64,000 nucleotides of DNA, taken from assembly GCA_959604825.1 (NCBI GenBank), contig CAUHCN010000010.1, positions 1-64,000 on the forward strand, in the 5' to 3' direction. The notes under the pieces are model-generated. The model saw only the letters and a list, made by a program, of their open reading frames with translations, had not been told where the DNA came from and made no database searches. How positions within the stretch are numbered: position 1 is the first letter of the stretch; the number at the start of each line of letters is the position of its first letter. Below, piece after piece: positions 15,069 through 24,676 of this stretch. Both the position numbers and the translations under genes were made by a program. Source of the stretch: an uncultured Collinsella sp. Lineage in GTDB: Bacteria > Actinomycetota > Coriobacteriia > Coriobacteriales > Coriobacteriaceae.

Positions 15069-17750
15069 CTAATCCTCGAGCAAATCCTCGATAAAACCGA
15101 CGCGGTAGTTCTTGAAGATGACCTCGCCACCGTCTTGCGTGGCGTCCAGATCGACATCGCCCATGATGCCAAAGTCGTGGTCGCCGTCCTCGTCGGCAAA
15201 AATCTGGTGCACGTGCCACACGTGGAGCGCCTTCTCGTCGGACTCGTCGATCGAGAACATAGCAGAGGAGCGCGCGTCGCCGTCGGTGAGAATCTCCTCG
15301 TGCTGCTCGTGGTAAGCGTCGAGTGCTTTTTGCCAGCGGATCTCGCTCATGCCCCAGTCGTCGTCGAGTTCGCCCAGGTCGCGCACATGCTCGCGGGCGG
15401 CAAGAGTCACGCGGCGGAAGAGCGCGTTGCGCACCAACAGCGTGCAGCCGCGACGGTCCGCCACGACCTCGTCGATGCCCTGCGGCGGCGTGGCGTCGAG
15501 GGCTGCCGGGTTGCCAGCGTTCTCCCACTCGTCTACCAAGCTCGAGTCGACCGAGCGCACCACAAAGCCCAGCCACGAGATAATGTCGCGCAGGCGCTCG
15601 TCGCGCTTCTCGATGGGTACGGTGCGGTCGAGCGAACGGTAAGCCTCTGCCAGGTAGCGCAGCAAAATGCCCTCGGAGCGGGCGATGCCGAGCTTTTGAA
15701 TGTAGCCCTTAAAATCGCTCGCGCTCTCCAGCATATCGCGCAGAACGCTCTTGGGAGAGAGTTGGTAGTCGTTTGCCCAGGGTACTTCCTGGCAGTACTT
15801 GTCAAAGGCGGCGTCGAGCAGGTCCTCAAGCGGCTTTTCGTACGTGACGTCCTGAATACGCTCCAGGCGCTCCTCATACTCGATGCCGTCGGCCTTCATC
15901 TCGGCCATAGCGCGATCGCGCGCGGCACGCTCCTGTGCGCGCAGCACCTGTTTGGGGTCCTCGAGCGTGGCCTCGACCATCGAGATCAGATCCATGGTAT
16001 AGGTCTCGCTCTCGGGATCGAGCAGCTCCAGCGCGGCAAGCAAAAACGGTGAGAGCGGCTGGTCGAGCGCAAAGTCCTCGGGCAGGTCGACCGTCAGCGC
16101 GTAGTCGATGTCCGGCGCGGCATCAGCCGGAGCGTCGGGTGCGGGCGGTACCTCGGTGCGCACGACGACGCCGGAGTCGATGAGCGTGGCGAAGATTTCG
16201 TCGGCGCGAACCTCGAGCTTAGCCTTTTCTTCGGGAGTCTGCAGGCTCGTCTCGATGAGGTCGTGTACGCGGGCGCGGGCGTCGCCGCCCTGCTCGACCA
16301 CGCTAATCACCATGGAGTGTGTGATGCGAAGGCGCGGCTTGAGCGTTTCGGGCTGCGTCTCGATCAGGCGCTCAAAGGTCTGCTTGTTCCAGGTGACAAA
16401 GCCCTCGGGGGCCTTCTTCTTTTTAATCTTGCGGAGCTTCTTGGGGTCGTCGCCCGCCTTGGCCATGAGCTTGGCGTTCTCGATCTCGTGCTCGGGTGCC
16501 TCGGCAATCACCATGCCCTCGGTATCGAAGCCCGAGCGGCCGGCGCGACCGGCAATCTGATGAAACTCGCGGGCGCGCAGACGACGCATCTTGTAGCCGT
16601 CGAACTTGGTGAGCGCGGTGAGCACCACGGTATGGATGGGCACGTTGATACCGACGCCGAGCGTATCGGTGCCGCAGATGACGGGCAACAGGCCCTGTTG
16701 TGCCAAGCGCTCGACCAGCAGACGATAGCGCGGCAACATGCCAGCATGGTGCACGCCGACGCCGCATCCGAGCAAGCGCTTAAGAATCTTGCCAAAGGCC
16801 GTCGAGAAGCTCGTGCCCTTGGCCGCCTCCTTGATGGCCCCACGCTGCTCCTTGCTGGCAATACCAAAGTTGGCGAGGGATTGCGCCGTCGCAAGTGCGG
16901 CGTCCTGGCTAAAGTGCACGATGTAGAGCGGGGCCTCGCCGCGGCGCATTGCGAGCTCGACCGTGCCCTCGAGGGAGGTCGTCACGTAGTCGTAGCTCAG
17001 CGGCACGGGGCGTGGGGCATCGACGACCAGATCGCACGCGGCGCCGGTGTGCTCCTCGAGTGAGGCGGCGATCGCGGTGACATCGCCGAGCGTGGCGCTC
17101 ATGAGCATGAATTGTGTGTGAGGCAGGGTGAGCAGCGGTACCTGCCAGGCCCAACCGCGATCGGGGTCGGCAAAGTAGTGGAACTCGTCCATGGCGACGC
17201 AGCCCACATCGGCATCTTCGCCCTCGCGCAGTGCGTCGTTAGCAAGGATCTCTGCCGTGCAGCAGATGACGGGCGCTTTAGTATTGATATGCGTGTCGCC
17301 GGTGATCATACCGACGTTATCGCGGCCGAGCACCTGTACCAGGTCGAAGAACTTTTCGCTGACCAAGGCTTTGATGGGGGCCGTGTAATAGCAGCGCTTG
17401 CCCTGCGCCATGCCCATAAAGAGCATGCCCAGCGCGACGAGCGATTTGCCCGATCCGGTCGGTGTGCCCAAAATGACGTGATCGCCGGCAGCCAGGTCCA
17501 TGAGGGCCTCTTCTTGGTGATCCCACAGCTCGATGCCGCGGTCGCTCGTCCATTCAAAGAAGCGTTCGAAGGCCTGATCGGCCGTGAGCCACGGTTCGGG
17601 CTCACTGCCGTCTTCGGGCTCCCACCAGGTGGGGGAGAGCGCGCCGAGCGAGCCGAACTCGGCCTCGGTTCCCGTGCCGCCCGAGAATGAGCTGGCGGCG
17701 CCGGCGCCCGAGACGGTGCTGGCGGCGGTATCTGTCGTGGTCTGTGCCAT
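15069..17750 (-). CDS. DEAD/DEAH-box (Ski2-like) helicase with DUF3516 C-terminus
   Basis: ATP-dependent helicase of 893 residues. A low-complexity Ser/Gly/Ala N-terminus is followed by Walker A GTPTGSGKS, DEFH (MDEFHYFAD), MSATLGD, and motif VI in QIAGRAGRSGF. The large C-terminal half matches the DUF3516 type found in actinobacteria, which probably unwinds structured RNA or DNA. The ATG at 17750 is chosen because the 11-codon extension begins with TTG and has no site. No partner gene is adjacent. Confidence 0.88.
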   Translation of the reverse strand: MAQTTTDTAASTVSGAGAASSFSGGTGTEAEFGSLGALSPTWWEPEDGSEPEPWLTADQAFERFFEWTSDRGIELWDHQEEALMDLAAGDHVILGTPTGSGKSLVALGMLFMGMAQGKRCYYTAPIKALVSEKFFDLVQVLGRDNVGMITGDTHINTKAPVICCTAEILANDALREGEDADVGCVAMDEFHYFADPDRGWAWQVPLLTLPHTQFMLMSATLGDVTAIAASLEEHTGAACDLVVDAPRPVPLSYDYVTTSLEGTVELAMRRGEAPLYIVHFSQDAALATAQSLANFGIASKEQRGAIKEAAKGTSFSTAFGKILKRLLGCGVGVHHAGMLPRYRLLVERLAQQGLLPVICGTDTLGVGINVPIHTVVLTALTKFDGYKMRRLRAREFHQIAGRAGRSGFDTEGMVIAEAPEHEIENAKLMAKAGDDPKKLRKIKKKKAPEGFVTWNKQTFERLIETQPETLKPRLRITHSMVISVVEQGGDARARVHDLIETSLQTPEEKAKLEVRADEIFATLIDSGVVVRTEVPPAPDAPADAAPDIDYALTVDLPEDFALDQPLSPFLLAALELLDPESETYTMDLISMVEATLEDPKQVLRAQERAARDRAMAEMKADGIEYEERLERIQDVTYEKPLEDLLDAAFDKYCQEVPWANDYQLSPKSVLRDMLESASDFKGYIQKLGIARSEGILLRYLAEAYRSLDRTVPIEKRDERLRDIISWLGFVVRSVDSSLVDEWENAGNPAALDATPPQGIDEVVADRRGCTLLVRNALFRRVTLAAREHVRDLGELDDDWGMSEIRWQKALDAYHEQHEEILTDGDARSSAMFSIDESDEKALHVWHVHQIFADEDGDHDFGIMGDVDLDATQDGGEVIFKNYRVGFIEDLLED

Positions 17751-17875
17751 GTGTGGTTGCTTTCTCTCGCGATTGTCCGCCAACTATTATGGCGTAGCGG
17801 CGGCGCGGGGTGCCAGCGCGCGAGAAAATGCAGGAAATGGGCGTTCTGCCCAGCCGTTTGGTGCAGTAGCCAGCT

Positions 17876-17994
17876 AAGTGAGTAGACTTTTTGCGATATC
17901 GCGAGCACATGGCTTTTGCGCAAGGGCTCTACCTGCGGTTTTAGTTTTCGCTATGCGGGTTGTGCTTGGCTATTGCTAAATAGTCTACTCACTT
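17876..17994 (+). repeat. 119-bp terminal-inverted-repeat element, copy 3
   Basis: Ends match copies 1 and 2, with one mismatch in the right arm (AATAGTCTACTCACTT). The length is again 119, and TACCTGCGGTTTT is identical at offset 54. The remaining interior is strongly diverged. It lies between the trmB stop and the helicase start, 13 kb from copy 2. Confidence 0.85.
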
Positions 17995-18061
17995 AGGTTT
18001 GAGGACCGTTCGCTGGCGCTTATTTGCGCTTGTTTGCCGATGCCGCGACCATCAGAAGCCC

Positions 18062-18901
18062 CTAGGACTCCTGCGGTAAGCGCTTCTTGCCCTTGCGGGC
18101 GCGGTTTCTAAAGTTCTCGACGGCTTCTTCCATGCCCAGAGGCACATAGGTGAGCTCATCGAGGTTATCGGGCAGGTAGCAGGCAAGACTTTGCTCCTGC
18201 ATGTGACCCGCCGTGAGCACATCGTCACTGGGATGTGCGCCGGGTGTGGCGCAAATGCCATAGACGACGGCACCCATCTCGCGCGTGCGGCGCTCGTATT
18301 CGGTCTCGGGGTGCTCGGGATGGTCGCGGCGGACGTCGTCGCTTACCCAAAGCGTGTCGTAGCCTGCCGCAGCAAACTGCCCCAAGGCGTAGTCGCGCAA
18401 TGGCTTACTGTCGGTTCGCAGTGTGACGGTGGCACCGGCTGAAAAGAGCGGACGGTACAGCATTAGGTGGTCGACATGGACGAGTCGCTTTTTGGCGTAC
18501 TTGGCCTTGGGCTGCGGCGTGGGAAAGTTGATGGTGATGGCATCGAGCTCGCCTGCGGCAAATAGCTGCGACAGCGATGCGGCACCTCGGGGCAGGACGA
18601 GTGCGTTGGACAGCCCCTGCTCGCAGATTTTCTGTGCGGCATAGGCGATGCAGATGGGCTCCTGGTCCATACCGATAAAGAGCGTGTCGGGCTCGTGGGC
18701 CGCGCGCTCTACAAGGTACGTTCCCTTGCCACAGCCAAGGTCCAGGTGAAGGTGTTCGAAAGGCTTGCTGCCTGCGGGCGCACAGGCCTTGCGCCAATCT
18801 CCGGCATAGGCCTCGGGGTTCGTCTCAATCGCATCGGCATAGCGCTCCAAGCGCTCCTCGAGCACAAAGTTCTTAGGGGTGCGAGCGTGGACGGCTCCCA
18901 T
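18062..18901 (-). CDS. trmB: tRNA (guanine-N7)-methyltransferase
   Basis: Methylates G46 of tRNAs. The 279-residue SAM-dependent enzyme has LDLGCGKGTYL and the substrate-binding segment NFPTPQPKAKYAKKRL, a variant of the usual NFSDPWPKKRHxKRR. It carries a C-terminal extension that is longer than average and ends in a basic patch. AGGAG precedes the ATG. It is followed by repeat copy 3 rather than by an operon partner. Confidence 0.88.
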   Translation of the reverse strand: MGAVHARTPKNFVLEERLERYADAIETNPEAYAGDWRKACAPAGSKPFEHLHLDLGCGKGTYLVERAAHEPDTLFIGMDQEPICIAYAAQKICEQGLSNALVLPRGAASLSQLFAAGELDAITINFPTPQPKAKYAKKRLVHVDHLMLYRPLFSAGATVTLRTDSKPLRDYALGQFAAAGYDTLWVSDDVRRDHPEHPETEYERRTREMGAVVYGICATPGAHPSDDVLTAGHMQEQSLACYLPDNLDELTYVPLGMEEAVENFRNRARKGKKRLPQES

Positions 18902-19013
18902 GAGGCTCCTTGGTCATAAGTATGGAACGCATGGCTGCGCGTTCCGGCGATGGGTTAGAAGGGGGCGATTTGCCCGAACGCTGCGGTGCGGCTCGGCGGC
19001 GAGTCGTCGGTGC

Positions 19014-19886
19014 CTACAGACGCTTGAGAATCACATAGCGGTTGAGCTCGCCGCTGCGACCGTCGGCGTGGAAACGCTCGAGCTCGCGTACGGGAACCTC
19101 GCCGCTCTTGTAGAACGTACGGACGCCGCGCACCAAGTCGGTGATCTGCTGATCGTCAAAGTGATGGCAATAGCGGTAGGCGTGGCGGTCGTTTTGCCAG
19201 CCAATGAGGTGGTCGCCGGCTTCAAACTGCGCGGAATCGTAACCCTCAAACGGCGGGGTGAGCTCGGCGCGGGCTTCGGCTCGAACGGCCTTGCGCGCCA
19301 TGCGCTCGTCATTCATAAACTCCCAAAAGCTGATGGCGATGATGCCGCCCGGGTGCGTCTGGCGCACCAGGGCGTCGAGCACGCGTACGCGGTACTCGCA
19401 TGACGGCACGTGGTGCATAAAGCCAAAGCAGACCGAGATGTCGGCGAGCGGGGCGTCGAAAAGCACGTCGGGTGTCTCGGCGGGGTTGAGCTTCATGAGG
19501 GCGTCGAGCACGTCGAGTTCCTGGAAGTGCAGGTTGGGAATGCGCAGGGCGTGGCCGTGGGCGTCTATTGCCAGATCTTGGCACGAGTCGACACCATAGA
19601 ACTCAAACGGGCAGCTGGCATCTGCCGAGGGGTTTGCGCCGTCGACGCCCTTGGCGGCAAGTGCCCCGCCGGCGGCAAAGTTCTCGAATCGCATATTGCC
19701 GCAGGCAAGGTCGAAGACGCGGACGGGATGCTCGATCGTGGCCACATCGAGCTGATCAAGCGCGATGTCCATGGTGCGCACCCAGCCGGGCCACGGGGCC
19801 TGGCGCGTATCGGAAAAGGAAGCGGAGTGCTCGCGATAGAACGTATTGTTGAGCTGGATGAGCGATGATGCGAAATCGCGGTTCAC
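19014..19886 (-). CDS. class I SAM-dependent methyltransferase
   Basis: A 290-residue methyltransferase with motif I VFDLACGNMRF and motif IV-like SVCFGFMHHVPS. The overall pattern (MNRDFASSLIQLNNTFYREH at the start) recalls Trm9-like or small-molecule methyltransferases, but the substrate is unknown. The GTG at 19886 has GGAGGG upstream and starts at the most family-like residue. Longer in-frame starts up to 20021 are less convincing. It is in the same direction as trmB, about 110 bases upstream of it. Confidence 0.75.
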   Translation of the reverse strand: MNRDFASSLIQLNNTFYREHSASFSDTRQAPWPGWVRTMDIALDQLDVATIEHPVRVFDLACGNMRFENFAAGGALAAKGVDGANPSADASCPFEFYGVDSCQDLAIDAHGHALRIPNLHFQELDVLDALMKLNPAETPDVLFDAPLADISVCFGFMHHVPSCEYRVRVLDALVRQTHPGGIIAISFWEFMNDERMARKAVRAEARAELTPPFEGYDSAQFEAGDHLIGWQNDRHAYRYCHHFDDQQITDLVRGVRTFYKSGEVPVRELERFHADGRSGELNRYVILKRL

Positions 19887-20153
19887 GGCGCGGAACTCCC
19901 TCCGTTGGCGGTGCGGAATAAACAGTACGACCATACTACCGTTAACGCCGCAACGGGGACAACCGAGCTGCGGGTCATTGCTTTGTTTGGACACATTTCC
20001 GCAGCTCATATGCGCCCGCAACCTCCGGTTGTCAAAAATCTCACTAGAATAGGTGGCATGCTTTTGGCGGTGGCGGATAGATTTTTAACTGTGCAAGGCG
20101 CCTTAAGAACAAAAACGGTCCGGCGGCACGGCTGGCATCGCATAGGAGGAACC

Positions 20154-20870
20154 ATGAATGTAGAAACTGCTCAGCGGCTCGCCGACCTTCGCCGCAGCAA
20201 GGGCTTTAGCCAAGAAGGATTGGCGCGAAAGCTGGGACTGTCGCGCCAGGCGGTCAGTAAATGGGAGCGCGCGGAGAGCTCGCCTGATACCGAGAACCTG
20301 ATCTCGCTTGCCAAGCTCTATGGTGTGAGTCTGGACGAGCTACTCAATCCGAGCGACGAGATCGAGGACGATATCGAGTTTGAGAACGAGGACCGTGCTC
20401 GCCAGCGCGAGGCCGAGGCGGCCGAGCGCGCCCGTACCCACGAGGCGGCAGCGCGCGCTACCGAGGCGGCAACACAGGCGAGTGATGCTGCGGCCAAGGC
20501 GGCGCAAGCTGCAAGTTGGAGCGCACAGGCGGCTAACGCCGCGACGGCGCAAGCGACGAGCGCTGGCGCGGTCAATCCGACTCCAGTGAAAGGTCCGTTC
20601 CAGTCGTTTCCGTATTGGGCCGTGTGCTGGCTGCTGTTCTTTTTACTGATGTTCCTGTTTGGTGGTGCCCCCTTTGCCGCACTGATCTTCTTTACGATCC
20701 CCATCTATCACTGGGTGGCGCGTGCGCTCGACGGCGATTGGGCGCGCGGGAATATTCAGGTTGGTCCGGCGCCGGTGGCATCCAGGGCTCAGGATGATTC
20801 CCCTGCGGTTGATACCGACGTGGCTACCGCGACCCCCGTTGATCCGAGCGCCAAAGAAGGTGATGAATAA
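20154..20870 (+). CDS. XRE-family membrane-bound transcriptional regulator
   Basis: A 238-residue protein. Residues 1-65 form an XRE helix-turn-helix (SQEGLARKLGLSRQAVSKWER). An Ala-rich helical linker follows, then two hydrophobic segments (about residues 148-185) and a polar tail. TAGGAGGAACC gives an ideal start. The stop overlaps the next ATG (TAATG), so it is translationally coupled to the DUF4097 protein. The pair looks like an envelope-sensing regulator and its exported partner. Confidence 0.85.
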   Translation: MNVETAQRLADLRRSKGFSQEGLARKLGLSRQAVSKWERAESSPDTENLISLAKLYGVSLDELLNPSDEIEDDIEFENEDRARQREAEAAERARTHEAAARATEAATQASDAAAKAAQAASWSAQAANAATAQATSAGAVNPTPVKGPFQSFPYWAVCWLLFFLLMFLFGGAPFAALIFFTIPIYHWVARALDGDWARGNIQVGPAPVASRAQDDSPAVDTDVATATPVDPSAKEGDE

Positions 20871-21766
20871 TGAAACTCTCGCATGAATCGAAGGTGCGTC
20901 TGGGCGTTGGCATCGGAGCGTTTGTGCTTATTGTTGGGCTTGTCTTTGGCGCTTCGCGGACATGGATTCATTTTGATGGTCCGTGGGATCTCGGCACTAT
21001 TGCATCCGGCTTGTCCGGTAGGGACGATGCGGTTGACGCCGATGTTTTGAACGATGGCGGTAAGTATTCCGCTCAGCCTCAGCAGCTTTCGAGCACGACT
21101 TTTGATGCCGATGAGTTCCGCTACCTCGATTTCGATATCAATGCGGCTTCGGTGGACGTCAAGGTTGTTGATGGCAACAAGGCTCGCGTTATCGAGCGGG
21201 GGCGCGTTGCCGAGGGTATGGATGCCTCCAAGGCCGCGACGCAAAACATCGCATCCGTCGAGGACTCGACGCTCAAGGTTTCCCAGTTTGGAAGTGACGA
21301 CGGTAAGGCAATCGATCGCTCAGTTACGGTCGAGCTGCCGCGCCGTGTTGCCGAACATCTGAAGGGAGTCAACGCGCACGTGGGCTCGGGCGATCTGCAG
21401 ATTGCCGGTGTCATCTGTGATGGTTTCGACCTTTTCCTGGGTGCGGGAGATGTAGAGTTTACGGGCAGCGTGACTGATGCGCTCAGCGCTGAGGTCGGTT
21501 CGGGCGATGTGACGTTCGAGCTTTACCAGGCCCCCGCGAAGTCGATGGACGTGAGTGTGGGCTCGGGCGATGTGGAGATGACGGTTCCGAACTCGACGGG
21601 CTTTAAGGCGAGCCTCACCTTGGGCAGCGGCGACTTCGAGAGCGATTTCCTTCCGCTTGACTACGACGGCGAGACCATTTTGAATCTTGAATTCGATAAC
21701 GGCGATAAGTCTGCTACGTATCGTTTTGAGGTCGGTTCGGGCGACATGTCGTTTGATCCGGAGTGA
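20870..21766 (+). CDS. DUF4097-family membrane-anchored beta-repeat protein
   Basis: A 298-residue protein with one N-terminal membrane anchor (about residues 10-30) and an extracellular domain made of repeating strands, each with a GSGD turn (HVGSGDLQI, LGAGDVEF, EVGSGDVTF, SVGSGDVEM, TLGSGDFES, EVGSGDMSF). DUF4097 proteins are adhesin-like beta solenoids often linked to envelope-stress regulators. The start overlaps the XRE gene stop. It probably acts with it at the membrane. Confidence 0.85.
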   Translation: MKLSHESKVRLGVGIGAFVLIVGLVFGASRTWIHFDGPWDLGTIASGLSGRDDAVDADVLNDGGKYSAQPQQLSSTTFDADEFRYLDFDINAASVDVKVVDGNKARVIERGRVAEGMDASKAATQNIASVEDSTLKVSQFGSDDGKAIDRSVTVELPRRVAEHLKGVNAHVGSGDLQIAGVICDGFDLFLGAGDVEFTGSVTDALSAEVGSGDVTFELYQAPAKSMDVSVGSGDVEMTVPNSTGFKASLTLGSGDFESDFLPLDYDGETILNLEFDNGDKSATYRFEVGSGDMSFDPE

Positions 21767-21813
21767 CATGCGGTTTTCGGAGATCGGTGCATATAGGCAT
21801 GCTCTTTGATGGA

Positions 21814-21850
21814 GGCGCCGGGGCCGTGACGGGCTCCGGCGCCTTTGCCT
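21814..21850 (+). terminator. terminator of the XRE/DUF4097 operon
   Basis: GGCGCCGGGGCC pairs with GGGCTCCGGCGCC, followed by TTTGCCTTT. Confidence 0.75.
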
Positions 21851-21863
21851 TTACAATGGGGGC

Positions 21864-23771
21864 ATGGAACAGATTATTTTGAACATACTCGAGGCTCTGC
21901 GTCGCGGTGAGACCGTGGACGACAAGGCGCTCGTCAAGTTGATACATGCCGAGGCGCGCCGCGAGGGTGCCGACAAACGCGATTTGGCCAAGCGCCGTCT
22001 GCTGCCGTTCTACCAGCGGGTGAAGCGTGAGGAGCCGGCTCGTTGGGCTGGGTGGAATGTCGATGCCGAGCTGGAACGTCGACTGCTGCAGGTGCTGCGT
22101 ATGAAGCCGCGCCGAACGGCCTCGGGCGTGGCGACCATTACCGTCATTACCAAGCCGTGGCCCTGTTCGGGCGATTGCCTGTTTTGCCCCAACGACCTGC
22201 GCATGCCCAAGAGCTATCTGCACGCCGAGCCGGCATGCGCCCGTGCGGAGCAAAACTGCTTCGACCCGTATTTGCAGGTGAGCGCTCGTTTGACCGCGCT
22301 TTCGCAGATGGGGCATGCGACCGATAAGATCGAGCTCATTGTGCTCGGTGGTACCTGGAGCGACTATCCGCAGGGGTATCAGGCATGGTTTATGTCGGAG
22401 CTCTTCCGTGCGCTCAATGAAGACGCCGTGGCGGGCGTGGCGGCTAACCCCATGCTGGCACGTCCGGGCATCAGCCGTGCCGAGGCGGGGCGCCTGCTCG
22501 ATGACGCTCCCGCCGATGCCCTGCCGCCGGTGGTGGCGGAGCGTCGCGAGCGCTATAGGGCTGCCGGTATTGCGACCGATGAGGCCGAGCTTGCCGCCGG
22601 CGTTGCCGGCGTGCAAGGGCGTGTGGATGCTGCCGAGGGTGGCTATAACCGCGCGGTGCGTCGTCTGTACGGCCCCGGCACGCCTTGGGGCGCAGTCGCC
22701 GAGTGGCAGACGGCAACGATGGAGGAGCTTGAGCAACAGCAGCGCATCAACGAGACGGCGAAGCATCGCGTGGTGGGACTCGTTATCGAGACGCGCCCCG
22801 ATGCCGTAACGCCGCAGGCGCTTACGCTTATCCGCCGCCTGGGCTGCACCAAGATTCAGATGGGTATCCAGAGCCTCGACCAGCACCTGCTCGATATCAA
22901 CGAGCGCCGTATTACGGTGGCACAGATCGAGCGAGCGTTTTCGCTTGCGCGCCTGTTTGGCTTTAAGATTCACGCGCACTTTATGCTCAACTTGCTGGGC
23001 GCCACGCCCGAGGGTGACAAGCGCGACTACGAGCGCTTTATGACCGAGGGCGCCTTTATGCCCGACGAGGTCAAGGTCTACCCGTGTGCGCTCATCGAGG
23101 GTTCGCGCCTGGTGGGCTGTTACGAGCGTGGCGAGTGGCGCCCCTATACCGAGGAAGAGCTGCTCGACGTACTGGCCGATGACATCGTGGTGACGCCGGC
23201 GTTCTGCCGCATCAGCCGCATGATTCGCGACTTTAGCTCCGACGACATTATGGTGGGCAACAAGAAGCCCAACCTGCGTCAGCTCGTTGAGAACCGCCTG
23301 GCTGCTCGGGGTGACGGTGCGACGGTGCGTGAGATTCGCTATCGCGAGATCAGCACGGCGGGTGCCGACCTGAACGAGTTGGCCCTTGACGAAGAAGTGA
23401 CGTACGAGACGCCGGTGACGCACGAGCGCTTTTTGCAGTGGGTGACGCCGCAGGGCAAGATTGCGGGCTTTTTGCGGCTGTCGCTGCCCGATCGCGCATT
23501 TGTTGCCGCGCATGCGGACGAGTTGCCGACGACGCCGGACGAGGCGATGATTCGCGAGGTACACGTGTATGGCATGGCGGCGCGCGTGGGGGATCAAGGC
23601 CAGGCAGCCCAGCACCATGGATTGGGGCGTTTGCTCGTAGAGCGTGCGTGCGAGATTGCCCGGGATGCGGGTTATGCACGCATCAACGTGATCAGTGCGA
23701 TCGGCACGCGTGAGTACTATCGCCATTTGGGTTTTTACGACCATGGACTCTATCTGCAAAAGGAGCTCTAG
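21864..23771 (+). CDS. elp3: Elp3-like radical SAM / acetyltransferase (tRNA U34 modification)
   Basis: Stand-alone bacterial Elongator subunit 3, expected to carboxymethylate wobble uridine in tRNA using acetyl-CoA and SAM. The 635-residue chain has the 4Fe-4S site CSGDCLFCPND, TRPD-containing barrel strands (VIETRPDAVT) and a C-terminal GNAT domain (HHGLGRLLVE, REYYRHLGFYD). ATG 21864 starts just after the terminator and has only a weak GGGGG site. The stop touches the next gene's ATG. Confidence 0.9.
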   Translation: MEQIILNILEALRRGETVDDKALVKLIHAEARREGADKRDLAKRRLLPFYQRVKREEPARWAGWNVDAELERRLLQVLRMKPRRTASGVATITVITKPWPCSGDCLFCPNDLRMPKSYLHAEPACARAEQNCFDPYLQVSARLTALSQMGHATDKIELIVLGGTWSDYPQGYQAWFMSELFRALNEDAVAGVAANPMLARPGISRAEAGRLLDDAPADALPPVVAERRERYRAAGIATDEAELAAGVAGVQGRVDAAEGGYNRAVRRLYGPGTPWGAVAEWQTATMEELEQQQRINETAKHRVVGLVIETRPDAVTPQALTLIRRLGCTKIQMGIQSLDQHLLDINERRITVAQIERAFSLARLFGFKIHAHFMLNLLGATPEGDKRDYERFMTEGAFMPDEVKVYPCALIEGSRLVGCYERGEWRPYTEEELLDVLADDIVVTPAFCRISRMIRDFSSDDIMVGNKKPNLRQLVENRLAARGDGATVREIRYREISTAGADLNELALDEEVTYETPVTHERFLQWVTPQGKIAGFLRLSLPDRAFVAAHADELPTTPDEAMIREVHVYGMAARVGDQGQAAQHHGLGRLLVERACEIARDAGYARINVISAIGTREYYRHLGFYDHGLYLQKEL

Positions 23772-24650
23772 ATGAACAAGCCGAGTGTTTCTGCCGGCGT
23801 CGTTGCCGGCGTTGCTCTGGGAGCCGCGGCGCTTGGTGCGGCCGCCGTCGCTGTTCGCGCCGCCTGCCTGCAGGTCGCGAGGACCCGCAATGGGTTGGCG
23901 CGTGTGAAGCGCGTGCACGATGAGAGCGGTGAGGAAGTCCGCGTGTTGGTGCAAGGCAGCGTCTACCAAAGCGCGACCTACGTTGGCGAGCGTTGGGCAG
24001 AGCCCGTCTTTGCGTACTATCGTGCGTTTGACGATGTGTTTGAGGCCGAGGATGCCATGCGCGATGCTTATGGTCATGGCATCGACCGCATGCTTATGCT
24101 GGGCGGCGGAGGGTTTGCCTATCCCAAGTTCGCGCTGATGTCGCACGAGAGTTTGCGCATGGACGTCATTGAGTACGACGCCGAGATTACACGTCTGGCG
24201 CGTCGTTGGTTCTACCTAGACGAGCTGGAGCACGCGGTGGGCGATCGCCTGCGAGTGATTACCGCTGAGGCTCGCTCGTATCTGGGCGTGACGAGTGTGG
24301 GGCATCGTCGCTACGATGCGGTCGTGAGCGATTGCTTTGGCGGTGCCGAGCCCGTGCGCGAGCTGGCGACGATTGAGGCGCTGCGTTTGGTGCGGGGCAG
24401 CCTGAACCCCGGCGGTATCTATGCGGCCAATATCGTGAGTGCGAACGAGGGGAGCGATGTGACGTTCCTGCGCGGTTGCGTTGCCACGGCGCTCGAGGTG
24501 TTTGCGCATGCCTGGGTGGTTCCCTGCGGCGACGCGGAATTTGGCGGCGAGGAGAACTACCTGCTCATCGCCAGCGACGGCGACTATGTCTTCGCCGAAG
24601 CCGTGCCTTTTAACGCCGACTTCCTCGGCACCGTCCTTCACGACAAGTAA
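23772..24650 (+). CDS. spermidine-synthase-like, membrane-anchored methyltransferase-fold protein
   Basis: A 292-residue protein with an N-terminal hydrophobic anchor (about residues 8-32) and a spermidine-synthase/methyltransferase-like Rossmann domain: MLMLGGGGFAYPKF, then VIEYDAEITRLA and a YDAVVSDCFGG acidic motif. The aminopropyl-transfer signature is incomplete, so true spermidine synthesis is uncertain. AAGGAG lies in the end of elp3, giving a coupled start. The function of this membrane version is unknown. Confidence 0.8.
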   Translation: MNKPSVSAGVVAGVALGAAALGAAAVAVRAACLQVARTRNGLARVKRVHDESGEEVRVLVQGSVYQSATYVGERWAEPVFAYYRAFDDVFEAEDAMRDAYGHGIDRMLMLGGGGFAYPKFALMSHESLRMDVIEYDAEITRLARRWFYLDELEHAVGDRLRVITAEARSYLGVTSVGHRRYDAVVSDCFGGAEPVRELATIEALRLVRGSLNPGGIYAANIVSANEGSDVTFLRGCVATALEVFAHAWVVPCGDAEFGGEENYLLIASDGDYVFAEAVPFNADFLGTVLHDK

Positions 24651-24676
24651 GTCTCCCCGTACCAAAAAGACTGGTT

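Noticed and set aside
21714..24146. 810-codon open frame on the minus strand
   Set aside because: Antisense to elp3 and the spermidine-synthase-like gene; rich in Arg and His, with no family motif or ribosome-binding site.
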